From Phyllobacterium sp. 21LDTY02-6 (lineage in GTDB: Bacteria; Pseudomonadota; Alphaproteobacteria; Rhizobiales; Rhizobiaceae), in contig NZ_JAMJWD020000001.1 of NCBI RefSeq assembly GCF_023554255.2, forward strand, positions 1,022,755-1,086,754: 64,000 nucleotides of DNA, in the 5' to 3' direction. Every line of letters starts with the position of its first letter. Within the stretch, counting starts at the first letter, position 1. The position numbers were made by a program, and so were the translations under genes. Of the stretch, positions 20,523 to 32,282 are shown piece after piece. The notes beneath the pieces were generated by a model that made no database searches, had not been told where the DNA came from, and saw only the letters and a program-made list of their open reading frames with translations.

Positions 20523-21353
20523 ATGTCCATCAATTCCACCGTATCCGCAGGCCAGGTCGATTTCTCCAATACCGGCAAGCTTTCGATCATTGCCGGCCCG
20601 TGCCAGATGGAGAGCCGCCAGCACGCTTTCGACATGGCGGGCGCGTTGAAGGAAATAACCACGAAGCTCGGCGTCGGCCTCGTCTACAAGTCGAGCTTCG
20701 ACAAGGCGAACCGCACGTCGCTTGGCGGCAAGCGCGGATTTGGCCTCGAGAACTCGTTGCCGGTGTTCGCGGATATCAAGAAGGAGTTTGGCCTGCCGAC
20801 CCTGACGGACGTCCATACGGAAGAGCAGTGCGCGGTCCTGGCCGAAGTCGTGGATATCTTGCAGATCCCGGCCTTTCTCTGCCGCCAGACGGACCTTCTG
20901 ATCGCAGCCGCCAAGACTGGCAGGATCGTCAATATCAAGAAGGGGCAGTTCCTGGCGCCTTGGGACATGAAGAACGTCGTCGCCAAGGTTACCGAGAGCG
21001 GCAATCCGAACGTGCTTGTGACCGAGCGCGGTGCCTCCTTCGGCTATAATACGCTGGTTTCGGACATGCGCGCCTTGCCGATCATGGCGTCGCTCGGTGC
21101 CCCGGTCATATTCGATGCCACGCATTCGGTGCAGCAGCCGGGCGGGCAGGGTGGTTCGACCGGAGGACAGCGCGAATTCGTCGAGACATTGGCAAGGGCC
21201 GCCGTTGCAGTCGGCGTCGCCGGCGTTTTCATCGAGACGCATCAGGATCCGGACAATGCACCGTCCGACGGCCCGAACATGGTGCCGCTGGACCAGATGC
21301 CCCGGCTTCTCGAGAAACTCCTCGAATTCGATCGCATCGCCAAAGCCGACTAA
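20523..21353 (+). CDS. kdsA: 3-deoxy-8-phosphooctulonate synthase (KDO-8-P synthase)
   Basis: Condenses phosphoenolpyruvate with arabinose 5-phosphate to KDO-8-phosphate for lipopolysaccharide inner core. The protein has 276 residues with family motifs [32 protein letters not shown] and [12 protein letters not shown]. The ATG at 20523, one base after the preceding stop, matches the family start; the longer frame from 20403 runs inside the upstream gene. PEP is made by enolase, encoded next, although 137 bases separate the two. Confidence 0.97.
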   Translation: MSINSTVSAGQVDFSNTGKLSIIAGPCQMESRQHAFDMAGALKEITTKLGVGLVYKSSFDKANRTSLGGKRGFGLENSLPVFADIKKEFGLPTLTDVHTEEQCAVLAEVVDILQIPAFLCRQTDLLIAAAKTGRIVNIKKGQFLAPWDMKNVVAKVTESGNPNVLVTERGASFGYNTLVSDMRALPIMASLGAPVIFDATHSVQQPGGQGGSTGGQREFVETLARAAVAVGVAGVFIETHQDPDNAPSDGPNMVPLDQMPRLLEKLLEFDRIAKAD

Positions 21354-21490
21354 TCGGGCGGCCTGGGGCTCGGCGCGGGCTTTTTGCGATTTTAGGCCGG
21401 TTTCGGCAGAGGCAGGGTTTTCCTTGTCATGTTCATTCGCTATTCAGTGGCCAGCAACATGCTGTACCACCTTCATCAAAGGGAAGTTAA

Positions 21491-22768
<1,278 letters not shown>

Positions 22769-22794
22769 TCCCCGGTAACTGACATGCTTTGTGC

Positions 22795-22826
22795 GATGGC
22801 GGGCTGTGCCCGCCATCTTGCTTTTG
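22795..22826 (+). terminator. Probable rho-independent terminator after eno
   Basis: GATGGCGGGC (22795-22804) and GCCCGCCATC (22808-22817) form a perfect 10-bp stem with a TGT loop, followed by the imperfect T-tract TTGCTTTT. Confidence 0.75.
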
Positions 22827-22925
22827 GGCCGTATGGTAATCGGCTGTTAAGCAAAACAATGTTCTATGGTTGACGTGAATCGGGCCATTCTGGCTCGACT
22901 GTCGAGCCTGTTCGGATCAAAACGC

Positions 22926-23258
22926 ATGTGGACAAAACAGAGACGCAAAACCAGGCGGGGCCGCCTGATCGTTCCGCTTCTTGCCGTGCTCTTCTTTGCC
23001 TATTTCGGGTTCCACGCCTATCACGGCGAATATGGCCTCTACTCGACCATCAAGCTGCAGGAGCGCACGCATCTCCTCGAGGCTCAACTGGCCGCGGTTC
23101 GCCAGACCCGCGCCGAGCTTGAACAGCAGGTGAAACTTATGCATGATGGTACAATCGAGAAGGACATGCTCGACGAGCAGGCCCGCAGAGCACTGAATCT
23201 GTCTAGGTCGGACGAAGTCACGATTATGCGCGGCTCCGGCGATTTAGCAATTAACTAG
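22926..23258 (+). CDS. ftsB: FtsB/DivIC-like septum formation initiator
   Basis: Small bitopic division protein of 110 residues. A basic N-terminus (MWTKQRRKTRRGR) is followed by one transmembrane helix (LIVPLLAVLFFAYFGFHAY). Next come a periplasmic coiled coil (about residues 40-80, TIKLQERTHLLEAQLAAVRQ onward) and the conserved end MLDEQARRALNLSRSDEV. FtsB binds FtsL and FtsQ in the divisome. I prefer the ATG at 22926 because rhizobial homologues begin MWT; the frame also offers an ATG at 22866, which would add 20 residues. It precedes pdhA by 129 bases, as in related genomes. Confidence 0.88.
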   Translation: MWTKQRRKTRRGRLIVPLLAVLFFAYFGFHAYHGEYGLYSTIKLQERTHLLEAQLAAVRQTRAELEQQVKLMHDGTIEKDMLDEQARRALNLSRSDEVTIMRGSGDLAIN

Positions 23259-23387
23259 GTTGCGGTTAATCGCCATTTTAGTGTGTGTTTTGAACGTCTT
23301 ATTTGCATAGCACTTATTCGATTCTGCGTATTGTAACTTCGTGCCGGGCTGTTTATTCTCGCTCAACCAATTCACAGGGAGTGAGAT

Positions 23388-24419
23388 ATGGCCACGAGGG
23401 CGAAAAAAAGCCCTGCGCGCTCCGCGCAGACCTCTGCTGTCAAAGCACCGAAACCCGCAGAATTCACCAAAGACCAGGAGCTTGAAGCCTATCGGCATAT
23501 GCTGTTGATCCGCCGATTCGAAGAAAAGGCCGGCCAGCTCTATGGCATGGGCTTCATCGGTGGCTTCTGCCATCTCTATATCGGCCAGGAGGCCGTCGTC
23601 ACCGGCATGCAGATGTCGCTGAAGGATGGCGACCAGGTCATCACCGGTTACCGCGATCATGGGCACATGCTCGCCTGTGGAATGAGCGCCCGGGGCGTCA
23701 TGGCCGAATTGACCGGCCGCCGTGGAGGCCTTTCAAAGGGCAAGGGCGGCTCCATGCACATGTTCTCCAAGGAAAAGCACTTCTATGGCGGCCATGGTAT
23801 CGTCGGGGCGCAGGTTTCCCTCGGCACCGGCCTGGCTTTTGCCAATCGCTATCGCGGCAACGACAATGTTTCGCTCGCCTATTTCGGCGACGGCGCTGCC
23901 AATCAGGGCCAGGTCTATGAGAGCTTCAACATGGCGGCTCTGTGGAAGTTGCCGGTGATCTACATCATCGAGAACAATCGCTATGCGATGGGCACTTCCG
24001 TATCGCGCGCATCCGCCGAAACCGATTTCTCGCGCCGCGGCATCTCGTTCAATATCCCCGGTTTCCAGGTGGATGGCATGGATGTGCGCGCGGTCAATGC
24101 CGCTGGCGACGAGGCCGTCGCCTGGGCCCGCGCCGGCAAGGGGCCAATCATCCTCGAAATGCAGACCTACCGCTATCGCGGCCATTCCATGTCCGATCCG
24201 GCGAAGTACCGGACAAAGGACGAGGTTCAGAAGATGCGTTCGGACCATGATCCGATCGAGCAGGTGAAGAACCGCCTGGTGGAAAAGGGCTGGTCCACCG
24301 AGGACGACCTCAAGAAGATCGACAAGGAAGTGCGTGATGTCGTTGCCGATGCGGCCGATTTCGCCCAGTCCGATCCGGAGCCGGATGCATCCGAGCTCTA
24401 CACCGACATTCTTCTTTGA
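23388..24419 (+). CDS. pdhA: Pyruvate dehydrogenase E1 component, alpha subunit
   Basis: Thiamine-diphosphate-dependent subunit that decarboxylates pyruvate, 343 residues. The TPP/Mg motif runs from YFGDGAANQGQVYESFNMAA to the NN of IENNRYAMGT. Other family stretches are KGKGGSMHMFSKEKHFYGGH and YRYRGHSMSDPAKYR, the phosphorylation-loop region of mitochondrial homologues. The first 25 residues are basic and Ala/Pro-rich and probably disordered. It starts after GGGAGTGAG. It forms a heterotetramer with PdhB and opens the pdhABC-lpdA operon. Confidence 0.97.
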   Translation: MATRAKKSPARSAQTSAVKAPKPAEFTKDQELEAYRHMLLIRRFEEKAGQLYGMGFIGGFCHLYIGQEAVVTGMQMSLKDGDQVITGYRDHGHMLACGMSARGVMAELTGRRGGLSKGKGGSMHMFSKEKHFYGGHGIVGAQVSLGTGLAFANRYRGNDNVSLAYFGDGAANQGQVYESFNMAALWKLPVIYIIENNRYAMGTSVSRASAETDFSRRGISFNIPGFQVDGMDVRAVNAAGDEAVAWARAGKGPIILEMQTYRYRGHSMSDPAKYRTKDEVQKMRSDHDPIEQVKNRLVEKGWSTEDDLKKIDKEVRDVVADAADFAQSDPEPDASELYTDILL

Positions 24420-24431
24420 GGAGGCGCGACC

Positions 24432-25838
24432 ATGCCTATTGATATTCTTATGCCTGCGCTCTCCCCGACGATGGAAGAGGGCAAACTGTCGAAATGGCTG
24501 AAAAAGGAAGGCGATACCGTCACTTCCGGTGATGTCCTGGCCGAAATCGAGACCGACAAGGCGACGATGGAAGTCGAAGCCGTGGACGAGGGCACGATCG
24601 GCAAGATCGTTGTTCCCGAAGGCACGGAAGGCGTCAAGGTGAACAGCGTCATCGCTGTCCTGTTGGGCGAGGGCGAGAGCGCCGACGCGGCTGCCGCTGC
24701 GCCTGCCAAGGCCGAGGAACCGGCCAAGGCCGAAGAACCCGCAAAGGCGGAGGATGCCAGGTCCGAGCAGGAGCAACCGGCTGCAAAGCAGACCGTTCCA
24801 GCAGCGCCGAAGGCTGAAATCGCAGCCGATCCCGATATTCCGGCTGGCACCGAGATGGTGACCATGACCGTGCGCGAGGCCTTGCGCGATGCGATGGCCG
24901 AAGAAATGCGCCGCAGCCCGGACGTCTTCGTCATGGGTGAGGAAGTCGCCGAATATCAGGGCGCCTACAAGGTGACGCAGGGCCTGCTCGAGGAATTCGG
25001 GCCGCGGCGGGTCGTGGATACGCCGATTACCGAACATGGTTTTGCCGGCGTCGGTGTCGGTGCGGCGATGACTGGCCTGCGTCCGATCGTCGAGTTCATG
25101 ACGTTCAACTTTGCCATGCAGGCGATCGACCAGATACTCAATTCGGCGGCCAAGACGCTCTATATGTCCGGCGGCCAGATGGGCGCTCCCATGGTGTTCC
25201 GCGGGCCGAGCGGTGCTGCGTCCCGCGTGGCCGCACAGCACTCCCAGTGCTATGCCGCATGGTACAGCCATATTCCCGGCCTGAAGGTGGTGATGCCCTA
25301 TACGGCCGCCGATGCCAAGGGCCTCTTGAAGGCCGCGATCCGCGACCCGAATCCGGTGATCTTCCTCGAGAACGAAATCCTCTATGGTCACACGTTCGAG
25401 GTTCCGAAGCTTGAGGACTTCTTGCTGCCGATCGGCAAGGCGCGGGTCCACAAGAAGGGCAAGGACGTCACGCTCGTGTCTTTCGGCATTGGTATGAACT
25501 ACACGGTGAAGGCCGAGGCGGAACTGGCCAAGCTGGGGATCGACGCGGAAATCATCGATCTGCGGACAATCCGGCCGATGGACATCCCGACGGTCGTCGA
25601 ATCGGTGAAGAAGACCGGCCGTTGCGTGACCATCGAGGAAGGCTATCCGCAATCCTCCGTCGGAACGGAGATCGCGACGCGTGTGATGCAGGAAGCATTC
25701 GATTACCTCGATGCACCCATACTCACCATTGCTGGCAAGGATGTGCCGATGCCATATGCGGCCAATCTCGAAAAGCTGGCCCTGCCGAGCGTTCAGGAGA
25801 TCGTTGATGCCGTCAAGGCCGTGACCTACACGGCATAA
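24432..25838 (+). CDS. pdhB: Pyruvate dehydrogenase E1 beta subunit with N-terminal lipoyl domain
   Basis: 468 residues, longer than ordinary E1 beta (about 330) because residues 1-80 form a biotinyl/lipoyl domain with lipoylated Lys in [12 protein letters not shown] linker of AKAEEP repeats and Ala/Pro follows to about residue 140. The transketolase-like beta domain ([52 protein letters not shown]) then completes the protein. A lipoyl-carrying E1 beta is a known alphaproteobacterial feature and adds to the swinging-arm pool of the complex. The lipoyl domain is very like that of PdhC next door. It starts 12 bases after pdhA. Confidence 0.97.
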   Translation: MPIDILMPALSPTMEEGKLSKWLKKEGDTVTSGDVLAEIETDKATMEVEAVDEGTIGKIVVPEGTEGVKVNSVIAVLLGEGESADAAAAAPAKAEEPAKAEEPAKAEDARSEQEQPAAKQTVPAAPKAEIAADPDIPAGTEMVTMTVREALRDAMAEEMRRSPDVFVMGEEVAEYQGAYKVTQGLLEEFGPRRVVDTPITEHGFAGVGVGAAMTGLRPIVEFMTFNFAMQAIDQILNSAAKTLYMSGGQMGAPMVFRGPSGAASRVAAQHSQCYAAWYSHIPGLKVVMPYTAADAKGLLKAAIRDPNPVIFLENEILYGHTFEVPKLEDFLLPIGKARVHKKGKDVTLVSFGIGMNYTVKAEAELAKLGIDAEIIDLRTIRPMDIPTVVESVKKTGRCVTIEEGYPQSSVGTEIATRVMQEAFDYLDAPILTIAGKDVPMPYAANLEKLALPSVQEIVDAVKAVTYTA

Positions 25839-25852
25839 GGGAGGATATCGAG

Positions 25853-27220
25853 ATGCCGATAAATATCACCATGCCGGCGCTTTCTCCCACGATGGAGGAA
25901 GGCAATCTGGCTAAATGGCTCGTCAAGGAAGGCGACAAGGTCGGCCCCGGCGATGTGATTGCCGAGATCGAAACCGACAAGGCGACGATGGAAGTCGAAG
26001 CTGTCGATGAAGGCACGGTCGCCCGGATCGTCGTCCCGGCCGGCACCGAGGGCGTGAAGGTAAACGCCCTTATCGCCGTGCTCGCCGAAGAGGGCGAGGA
26101 CGTTTCTGCTGCCGCCGGTGCGGGTGATGCGCCGGCAAAGGCCGAGGCGCCAGAAGCCGAGAAGAAGGAAGCTGCGGCTCCCGAGGCACCGAAGCCCGAG
26201 GCAGTGAAGCCAGAAGTCGCCAAGCCGAGCCCGGCTTCAGCCGCTTCCGTTGCCGAAGCTGCTTCTTCGTCTGCTTCCGAACGGCCGTTCTCCTCGCCTC
26301 TGGCGCGGCGGATCGCCAAGGAAGCGGGCATCGAGCTCAGCGCCGTCAAGGGCACCGGGCCGCATGGCCGCGTGGTGAAGAAGGACGTAGAGGCCGCCAT
26401 CTCGAGCGGTGGCAAGACCGCTGCCGCGGAAAAGGCAGCGCCTTCCGCCGCCACGCCGGCGCCGAAGCCCGTTTCGGACGATGCCGTGCTGAAATTGTTC
26501 GAGGAAGGTTCCTACGAACTCGTGCCGCATGACGGCATGCGCAAGACCATCGCCAAGCGCCTGCTGGAAGCCAAATCCACGGTTCCGCACTTCTACCTCA
26601 CGGTCGATTGCGAGCTCGACGCTCTGCTGGCGCTGCGCGCGCAGATCAACAGTGCTTCGCCGATGCGGAAAACGGAAAAGGGCGACGTCCCGGCCTACAA
26701 GCTTTCCGTCAATGACATGATCATAAAGGCCATGGCCCTGGCGCTGCGCGATGTTCCGGAAGCGAATGTTTCCTGGACCGAGGCCAATATGGTCAAGCAC
26801 AAGCATTCGGATGTCGGCGTGGCGGTTTCCATACCGGGCGGGCTGATCACTCCGATCATCCGCAAGGCGGAACAGAAGACGCTGTCGACCATCTCCAACG
26901 AGATGAAGGACCTGGCGAGACGCGCTCGCGACCGCAAGCTCAAGCCCGAGGAATATCAGGGCGGCACGACTGCGGTGTCGAATCTCGGCATGTTCGGCGT
27001 CAAGGACTTCGCCGCCATCATCAATCCTCCGCATGCGACGATCCTTGCGATCGGTGCCGGCGAGCAGCGTGCGGTGGTGAAGAACGGCGAGATCAAGATT
27101 GCCACCGTCATGTCCGTGACCTTGTCCACCGACCACCGCGCCGTCGATGGCGCACTTGGGGCGGAACTCGCCCAGGCGTTCAAACGGCACATCGAAAATC
27201 CGATGGGCATGCTGGTCTGA
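25853..27220 (+). CDS. pdhC: Pyruvate dehydrogenase E2, dihydrolipoamide acetyltransferase
   Basis: Core of the pyruvate dehydrogenase complex, 455 residues; transfers acetyl groups from lipoamide to CoA. Order: one lipoyl domain (residues 1-80, [11 protein letters not shown]), an Ala/Pro/Glu linker, the peripheral-subunit-binding domain (FSSPLARRIAKEAGIELSAV, about 142-180), another linker, and the catalytic domain from about 215. The active-site His is in STDHRAVDGA near the C-terminus, with Asp four residues later. It starts 14 bases after pdhB with GGGAGG. It is followed by the SGNH hydrolase and then lpdA. Confidence 0.97.
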   Translation: MPINITMPALSPTMEEGNLAKWLVKEGDKVGPGDVIAEIETDKATMEVEAVDEGTVARIVVPAGTEGVKVNALIAVLAEEGEDVSAAAGAGDAPAKAEAPEAEKKEAAAPEAPKPEAVKPEVAKPSPASAASVAEAASSSASERPFSSPLARRIAKEAGIELSAVKGTGPHGRVVKKDVEAAISSGGKTAAAEKAAPSAATPAPKPVSDDAVLKLFEEGSYELVPHDGMRKTIAKRLLEAKSTVPHFYLTVDCELDALLALRAQINSASPMRKTEKGDVPAYKLSVNDMIIKAMALALRDVPEANVSWTEANMVKHKHSDVGVAVSIPGGLITPIIRKAEQKTLSTISNEMKDLARRARDRKLKPEEYQGGTTAVSNLGMFGVKDFAAIINPPHATILAIGAGEQRAVVKNGEIKIATVMSVTLSTDHRAVDGALGAELAQAFKRHIENPMGMLV

Positions 27221-27227
27221 GGCTGGC

Positions 27228-27872
27228 ATGAAAACGGTCCTGTGCTATGGCGATTCGCTGACATGGGGGTTTATTCCCGATGGCACGGGACGCCATGCCT
27301 TGCAGGACCGTTGGCCTCAGGTGCTGCAGGCTGAACTTGGCGACGCGGTGCATGTGGTCAGCGAGGCCCTGAACGGCAGAACCACGGCGTTCGACGATCA
27401 TCTCTCGGGTTTCGAGCGCAATGGTGCAAAGACGCTTGGCACGACGCTTGGATCGCATTTCCCGCTGGACCTGATCGTCATCATGCTTGGCACGAATGAC
27501 ATGAAATCATTCGTCTGCGGCAATGCCCAGGGCGCCAAGCGCGGCATTCAGCGCCTGATCGAGATCGTGCGCACGACACAATACCAGTTCAGGGCGGGCA
27601 CCCCGCAGATCCTGATCATGGCGCCGCCGCCCTTGCGACGGGTGGAGATAGCGGAATATGTCGAGATCTTTGCCGGCGGCATCCAGCAGTCGCAGCTGCT
27701 TGCAGGGCTTTATTTCGAGGCGGCCCAGCTTGCGGGTTGCGGCTTCTTCGATGCCGGCTCGGTGGCGACGGCCTCGCCATTGGATGGTATCCATCTCGAT
27801 GCGGAAAATACCAGGGCGATAGGCAAGGCCGTCGCTCCAATCGTTCGACAAATGCTCGACAGTTCAGTCTAG
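27228..27872 (+). CDS. SGNH/GDSL-family hydrolase (arylesterase-like)
   Basis: Esterase-like protein of 214 residues with all four SGNH blocks. The nucleophilic Ser is in CYGDSLTWG (residues 6-14), the oxyanion Gly and Asn are in blocks II and III (VSEALNGRTT; MLGTNDMK), and the Asp/His pair is in SPLDGIHLDAENTRAIG. No signal peptide is visible, so it is probably cytoplasmic. It starts seven bases after pdhC and ends 12 bases before lpdA, inside the pyruvate dehydrogenase operon. That position recurs in related genomes, but no functional link to PDH is established. Substrate unknown. Confidence 0.9.
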   Translation: MKTVLCYGDSLTWGFIPDGTGRHALQDRWPQVLQAELGDAVHVVSEALNGRTTAFDDHLSGFERNGAKTLGTTLGSHFPLDLIVIMLGTNDMKSFVCGNAQGAKRGIQRLIEIVRTTQYQFRAGTPQILIMAPPPLRRVEIAEYVEIFAGGIQQSQLLAGLYFEAAQLAGCGFFDAGSVATASPLDGIHLDAENTRAIGKAVAPIVRQMLDSSV

Positions 27873-27884
27873 GAGGACCGAGAC

Positions 27885-29330
<1,446 letters not shown>

Positions 29331-29354
29331 TGCGGAAAGGACACCACGAGGTTG

Positions 29355-29618
29355 GTGACGATAAAAGACGGCAAGCCGTGGGTTGCCCTGTCGTGGGCGG
29401 TGCTGAAATGGTCCACGATCGGGGGGATCGTGATCGGCTTCGTCCCGTCGGCCTTGAGCGTCGCCTCGGGCAACACCATATCCATCAATGGTGTTGCTCT
29501 TGACGGGTGGTACGGCGTCTGGGTCTTCACCCTGGCCTTCGGCTTGGGCGGATTGTTATTCGGTGCTATATGGGCCTTGGTGTTTCGTGCAATAGCCATC
29601 GCTTCGGAACGAAAGTAA
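29355..29618 (+). CDS. Small two-helix membrane protein, unknown function
   Basis: About 87 residues. Two hydrophobic stretches are visible: WSTIGGIVIGFVPSALSVA and VWVFTLAFGLGGLLFGAIWALVF, separated by a short polar loop with ISINGVALDGWYG. The start is uncertain: TTG at 29352 or GTG at 29355, both after a GGAAAGGA stretch. It lies between lpdA and a GlsB-type gene, with gaps of about 20 and 9 bases, and is probably in the same transcript. I do not recognise a family; it may be a membrane partner of the next gene. Confidence 0.7.
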   Translation: MTIKDGKPWVALSWAVLKWSTIGGIVIGFVPSALSVASGNTISINGVALDGWYGVWVFTLAFGLGGLLFGAIWALVFRAIAIASERK

Positions 29619-29627
29619 GGGAAACCT

Positions 29628-29909
29628 ATGAACGAGCCAGTGGTTGGATTCATGAGCATGCCCGGCGTGGGTTTCTTTGGCATGCTCATTGTCGGGTTCA
29701 TAGCGGGCTATGTGGCGGAGAAGGCACTGGATCGCAGCCATGGCCTTTTCACGAATATCCTCGTCGGCATTGCCGGGTCCTTTGTCGGCGGCACGCTCGC
29801 AGGCGTCTTGAACATCAATTTTTACGGTTTCTTCGGAAATCTGATCGTTGCGACAGTCGGCGCAATTCTCATCCTTTGGGTTTTCGGTAAGACCCGCGCA
29901 GGAAACTAG
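29628..29909 (+). CDS. GlsB/YeaQ/YmgE-family small membrane protein
   Basis: 93-residue protein with the three glycine-rich hydrophobic segments of the transglycosylase-associated family: FFGMLIVGFIAGYVAEKAL, LFTNILVGIAGSFVGGTLAG and LIVATVGAILILWVFG. Members are often stress-induced in other bacteria, but the biochemical role is not known. It has a GGGAAACC ribosome site, starts nine bases after the previous small gene and ends nine bases before lipA, so it is embedded in the lpdA-lipA transcript. Confidence 0.82.
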   Translation: MNEPVVGFMSMPGVGFFGMLIVGFIAGYVAEKALDRSHGLFTNILVGIAGSFVGGTLAGVLNINFYGFFGNLIVATVGAILILWVFGKTRAGN

Positions 29910-29918
29910 GAAGGTTCA

Positions 29919-30884
29919 ATGGTAACCGTACTCGATACGATCGATCAGAAACGCCGGCTTCGCCATCCGGAGAAGGCACACAGGCCGGATTCCGAGATAC
30001 TGAAAAAGCCGGACTGGATCCGCGTGAAGGCGCCGGTATCGAAAGGATATTCGGAGACGCGGGACATCGTGCGTTCGCACAATCTCGTCACGGTCTGCGA
30101 AGAGGCGGGCTGCCCGAATATCGGCGAGTGCTGGGACAAGAAGCACGCGACATTCATGATCATGGGCGAAATCTGCACCCGCGCCTGTGCCTTCTGCAAC
30201 GTCGCGACCGGGCTGCCCACAGCCCTCGATCCGGAAGAGCCCGAGAATGTCGGCAAGGCCGTGAAGAAGATGGGCCTGCAGCATGTCGTCATCACCTCCG
30301 TCGATCGCGACGATCTGGCCGATGGCGGTGCGCAGCATTTTGCCGACGTCATCCATGCCATCCGCCGCATATCGCCGGGCACGACCATCGAGATTCTGAC
30401 GCCCGATTTCCTGCGCAAGCCGGGGGCGCTGGAGATCGTGGTTGCGGCGCGCCCTGACGTCTTCAACCATAATCTGGAAACGGTTCCGTCGAACTACCTC
30501 AAGGTTCGGCCGGGCGCTCGTTATTTCCATTCCATCCGCCTGCTGCAGCGCGTGAAGGAACTGGATTCGACCATCTTCACCAAATCCGGGATCATGGTCG
30601 GCCTTGGTGAAGAGCGCAACGAGGTCCTGCAATTGATGGACGACCTGCGCTCGGCGGATGTCGACTTCATGACCATCGGCCAGTATTTGCAGCCGACGCG
30701 CAAGCACCATCCGGTGCTGAACTATGTCACGCCCGAAGAATTCAAGTCCTACGCGACGATCGCCAAGACGAAGGGCTTCCTCGTGGTCGCCTCAAGTCCG
30801 CTTACGCGCTCTTCCCACCATGCCGGGGAGGATTTTGCCCGCTTGAAGGCTGCGCGCGAAGCACAACACGCAGCGCGCAGCTAA
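29919..30884 (+). CDS. lipA: Lipoyl synthase
   Basis: Radical-SAM enzyme of 321 residues that inserts two sulfurs into protein-bound octanoyl chains. Both iron-sulfur cluster motifs are intact: the auxiliary cluster [12 protein letters not shown] (CX4CX5C) and the SAM cluster CTRACAFC (CX3CX2C). The C-terminal [10 protein letters not shown] carries the conserved Arg-Ser-Ser-His that ligands the auxiliary cluster. Its place downstream of pdhABC-lpdA makes sense, since PdhB and PdhC are its lipoylation targets. The ratA-like gene follows by seven bases. Confidence 0.97.
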   Translation: MVTVLDTIDQKRRLRHPEKAHRPDSEILKKPDWIRVKAPVSKGYSETRDIVRSHNLVTVCEEAGCPNIGECWDKKHATFMIMGEICTRACAFCNVATGLPTALDPEEPENVGKAVKKMGLQHVVITSVDRDDLADGGAQHFADVIHAIRRISPGTTIEILTPDFLRKPGALEIVVAARPDVFNHNLETVPSNYLKVRPGARYFHSIRLLQRVKELDSTIFTKSGIMVGLGEERNEVLQLMDDLRSADVDFMTIGQYLQPTRKHHPVLNYVTPEEFKSYATIAKTKGFLVVASSPLTRSSHHAGEDFARLKAAREAQHAARS

Positions 30885-30891
30885 CAGCTAC

Positions 30892-31356
30892 ATGCCGAAG
30901 TTCGAGACGACCCGACCCGTATCGCATCGCGCAGACCAGATGTTCGATCTCGTTGCGGATGTGGAGCGCTATCCCGAATTCCTGCCGATGTGCGAGGGCC
31001 TGAAAGTGCGTTCGCGCAAGGAACGCGATGGCAAGACGCTGCTCATCGCGGATATGACCGTCGGTTACAAGCTGATACGCGAGACATTCACCAGCCAGGT
31101 TCTGCTGAAGCCGGCGGAGAGCCTGATCGAGACGAAATATATCGACGGGCCGTTCCGTTACCTCGACAATCGCTGGAAATTCGTTCCGGCCGAGAACCCG
31201 GGACATTCATCGGTGAACTTCTATATCGACTATGAGTTCAAGAGCCGCACGCTCGGCTTTCTCATGGGATCGATGTTCGACATCGCGTTTCGCAAGTTCA
31301 CCGAAGCATTCGAGAAGCGGGCCGACGCAATCTATGGCCGTCCGGCGGAGGGTTGA
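30892..31356 (+). CDS. RatA/Coq10-like START-domain protein
   Basis: 154-residue protein of the polyketide-cyclase/START family related to Coq10, which binds ubiquinone, and to bacterial RatA. The family start is RPVSHRADQMFDLVADVERYPEFLPMC, followed by the beta-rich lipid-binding cup (YIDGPFRYLDNRWKF) and a C-terminal helix (DIAFRKFTEAFEKRADAIYG). A role in respiratory quinone handling is more plausible than the toxin role reported for E. coli RatA, but sequence alone cannot decide. It sits between lipA and a GNAT gene with gaps of seven and two bases. Confidence 0.88.
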   Translation: MPKFETTRPVSHRADQMFDLVADVERYPEFLPMCEGLKVRSRKERDGKTLLIADMTVGYKLIRETFTSQVLLKPAESLIETKYIDGPFRYLDNRWKFVPAENPGHSSVNFYIDYEFKSRTLGFLMGSMFDIAFRKFTEAFEKRADAIYGRPAEG

Positions 31357-31358
31357 GC

Positions 31359-31781
31359 ATGGATGATGACAGCTACGAGCTTCATTGCGAGACGCCGTCC
31401 GTTGAAGATTATCGGCGGCTTCGTGAATTGTCCGGGCTTTCGCCGAAGAGCCTCGAAGCCGCGGAGAAGGGCCTGCCCAACACCATTCATGCCGCTATCG
31501 TCCGCCACAATGGCGCAACGGTGGCGATGGGGCGCATTGTCGGCGATGATGGCTGCTTCTACCAGATCGTCGATATAGCGGTCGATCCGGAGCATCAGGG
31601 CAAGGGGTTGGGCAAGAGGATCGTGTCCAACCTGGTAGATCATATTCAGGCCCGGGCGCCAGAGGGCGCCTATTGCAGCCTCATCGCCGATGGTCCGGCA
31701 AGATATCTCTATGAAAAGTTCGGTTTCGAGCCGGTCACGCCGGAATCCATCGGCATGGCATTGCGGGTCGATCGCGACTGA
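31359..31781 (+). CDS. GNAT-family N-acetyltransferase
   Basis: 140-residue acetyl-CoA-dependent acyltransferase. The core shows the beta4-alpha3 acetyl-CoA loop DIAVDPEHQGKGLGKRIVSNL (Q/RxxGxG/A motif within) and the C-terminal LIADGPARYLYEKFGFEPVTP. I chose the ATG two bases after the preceding stop. Substrate unknown. The stop abuts the stop of convergent cinA with no spacer. Confidence 0.88.
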   Translation: MDDDSYELHCETPSVEDYRRLRELSGLSPKSLEAAEKGLPNTIHAAIVRHNGATVAMGRIVGDDGCFYQIVDIAVDPEHQGKGLGKRIVSNLVDHIQARAPEGAYCSLIADGPARYLYEKFGFEPVTPESIGMALRVDRD

Positions 31782-32282
31782 TCATTGCGTCTTCTTCAGC
31801 CCGTGGAGAATGAGTTCCAGCGCTGCATCGACGGCGGCTCTGCGAATGGATTCGCGGCCGTCATCCTTGAACAGATGTTTGGCCGCGATGGGTTCGGAAC
31901 CGTGTCGTGCAAGGCCAAACCATACGAGCCCGACCGGCTTTTCAGGCGAGCCGCCGCCCGGGCCGGCAATGCCCGTGACGGAGACGGCAATGCCCGCCCT
32001 GGAATTTTGCAGCGCACCGGTGGCCATCGCCCGGGCAACCTCTGCCGATACCGCCCCGTGCTCGGCGATGAGTGCCCGCGGAATGCCAAGCATCTGTTCC
32101 TTTGCTTCGTTGGAATAGGTGACGAAGCCGCGGTCGAACACATCGGATGAGCCGCCAATATCCGTGATCGATGCTGCGATCATTCCGCCCGTGCAGGATT
32201 CGGCCGTGGCCAGCATCAATCCGGCGGCGCGGCAGGCTTCGAGCACCTCAATGGCTTTCTTCTCTGCTATCAGCCCGCTCAT
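31782..32282 (-). CDS. CinA C-terminal-type nicotinamide-nucleotide amidohydrolase
   Basis: 166-residue stand-alone CinA C-terminal domain, the family that includes PncC (NMN deamidase). Motifs: [17 protein letters not shown] with the presumed nucleophilic Ser, [13 protein letters not shown], and [20 protein letters not shown]. It would recycle NMN to nicotinate mononucleotide in pyridine nucleotide turnover. The start overlaps the ispDF stop by four bases (ATGA), so the two are coupled. The full-length CinA N-terminal domain is absent, as is common for this branch. Confidence 0.9.
   Translation of the reverse strand: MSGLIAEKKAIEVLEACRAAGLMLATAESCTGGMIAASITDIGGSSDVFDRGFVTYSNEAKEQMLGIPRALIAEHGAVSAEVARAMATGALQNSRAGIAVSVTGIAGPGGGSPEKPVGLVWFGLARHGSEPIAAKHLFKDDGRESIRRAAVDAALELILHGLKKTQ

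Noticed and set aside
21354-21490. Terminator after kdsA
   Set aside because: The GC-rich stretch before CTTTTTG gives no consistent stem; no good hairpin is visible.
23733-25652. 639-codon minus-strand frame across pdhA and pdhB
   Set aside because: It is antisense to two certain PDH genes; such long antisense frames arise from codon bias at high GC.
29340-31356. RatA-like gene as half of a toxin-antitoxin module
   Set aside because: The protein is closer to Coq10/START lipid-binding proteins, there is no partner antitoxin gene, and it sits in a metabolic run, so a toxin reading is not supported.
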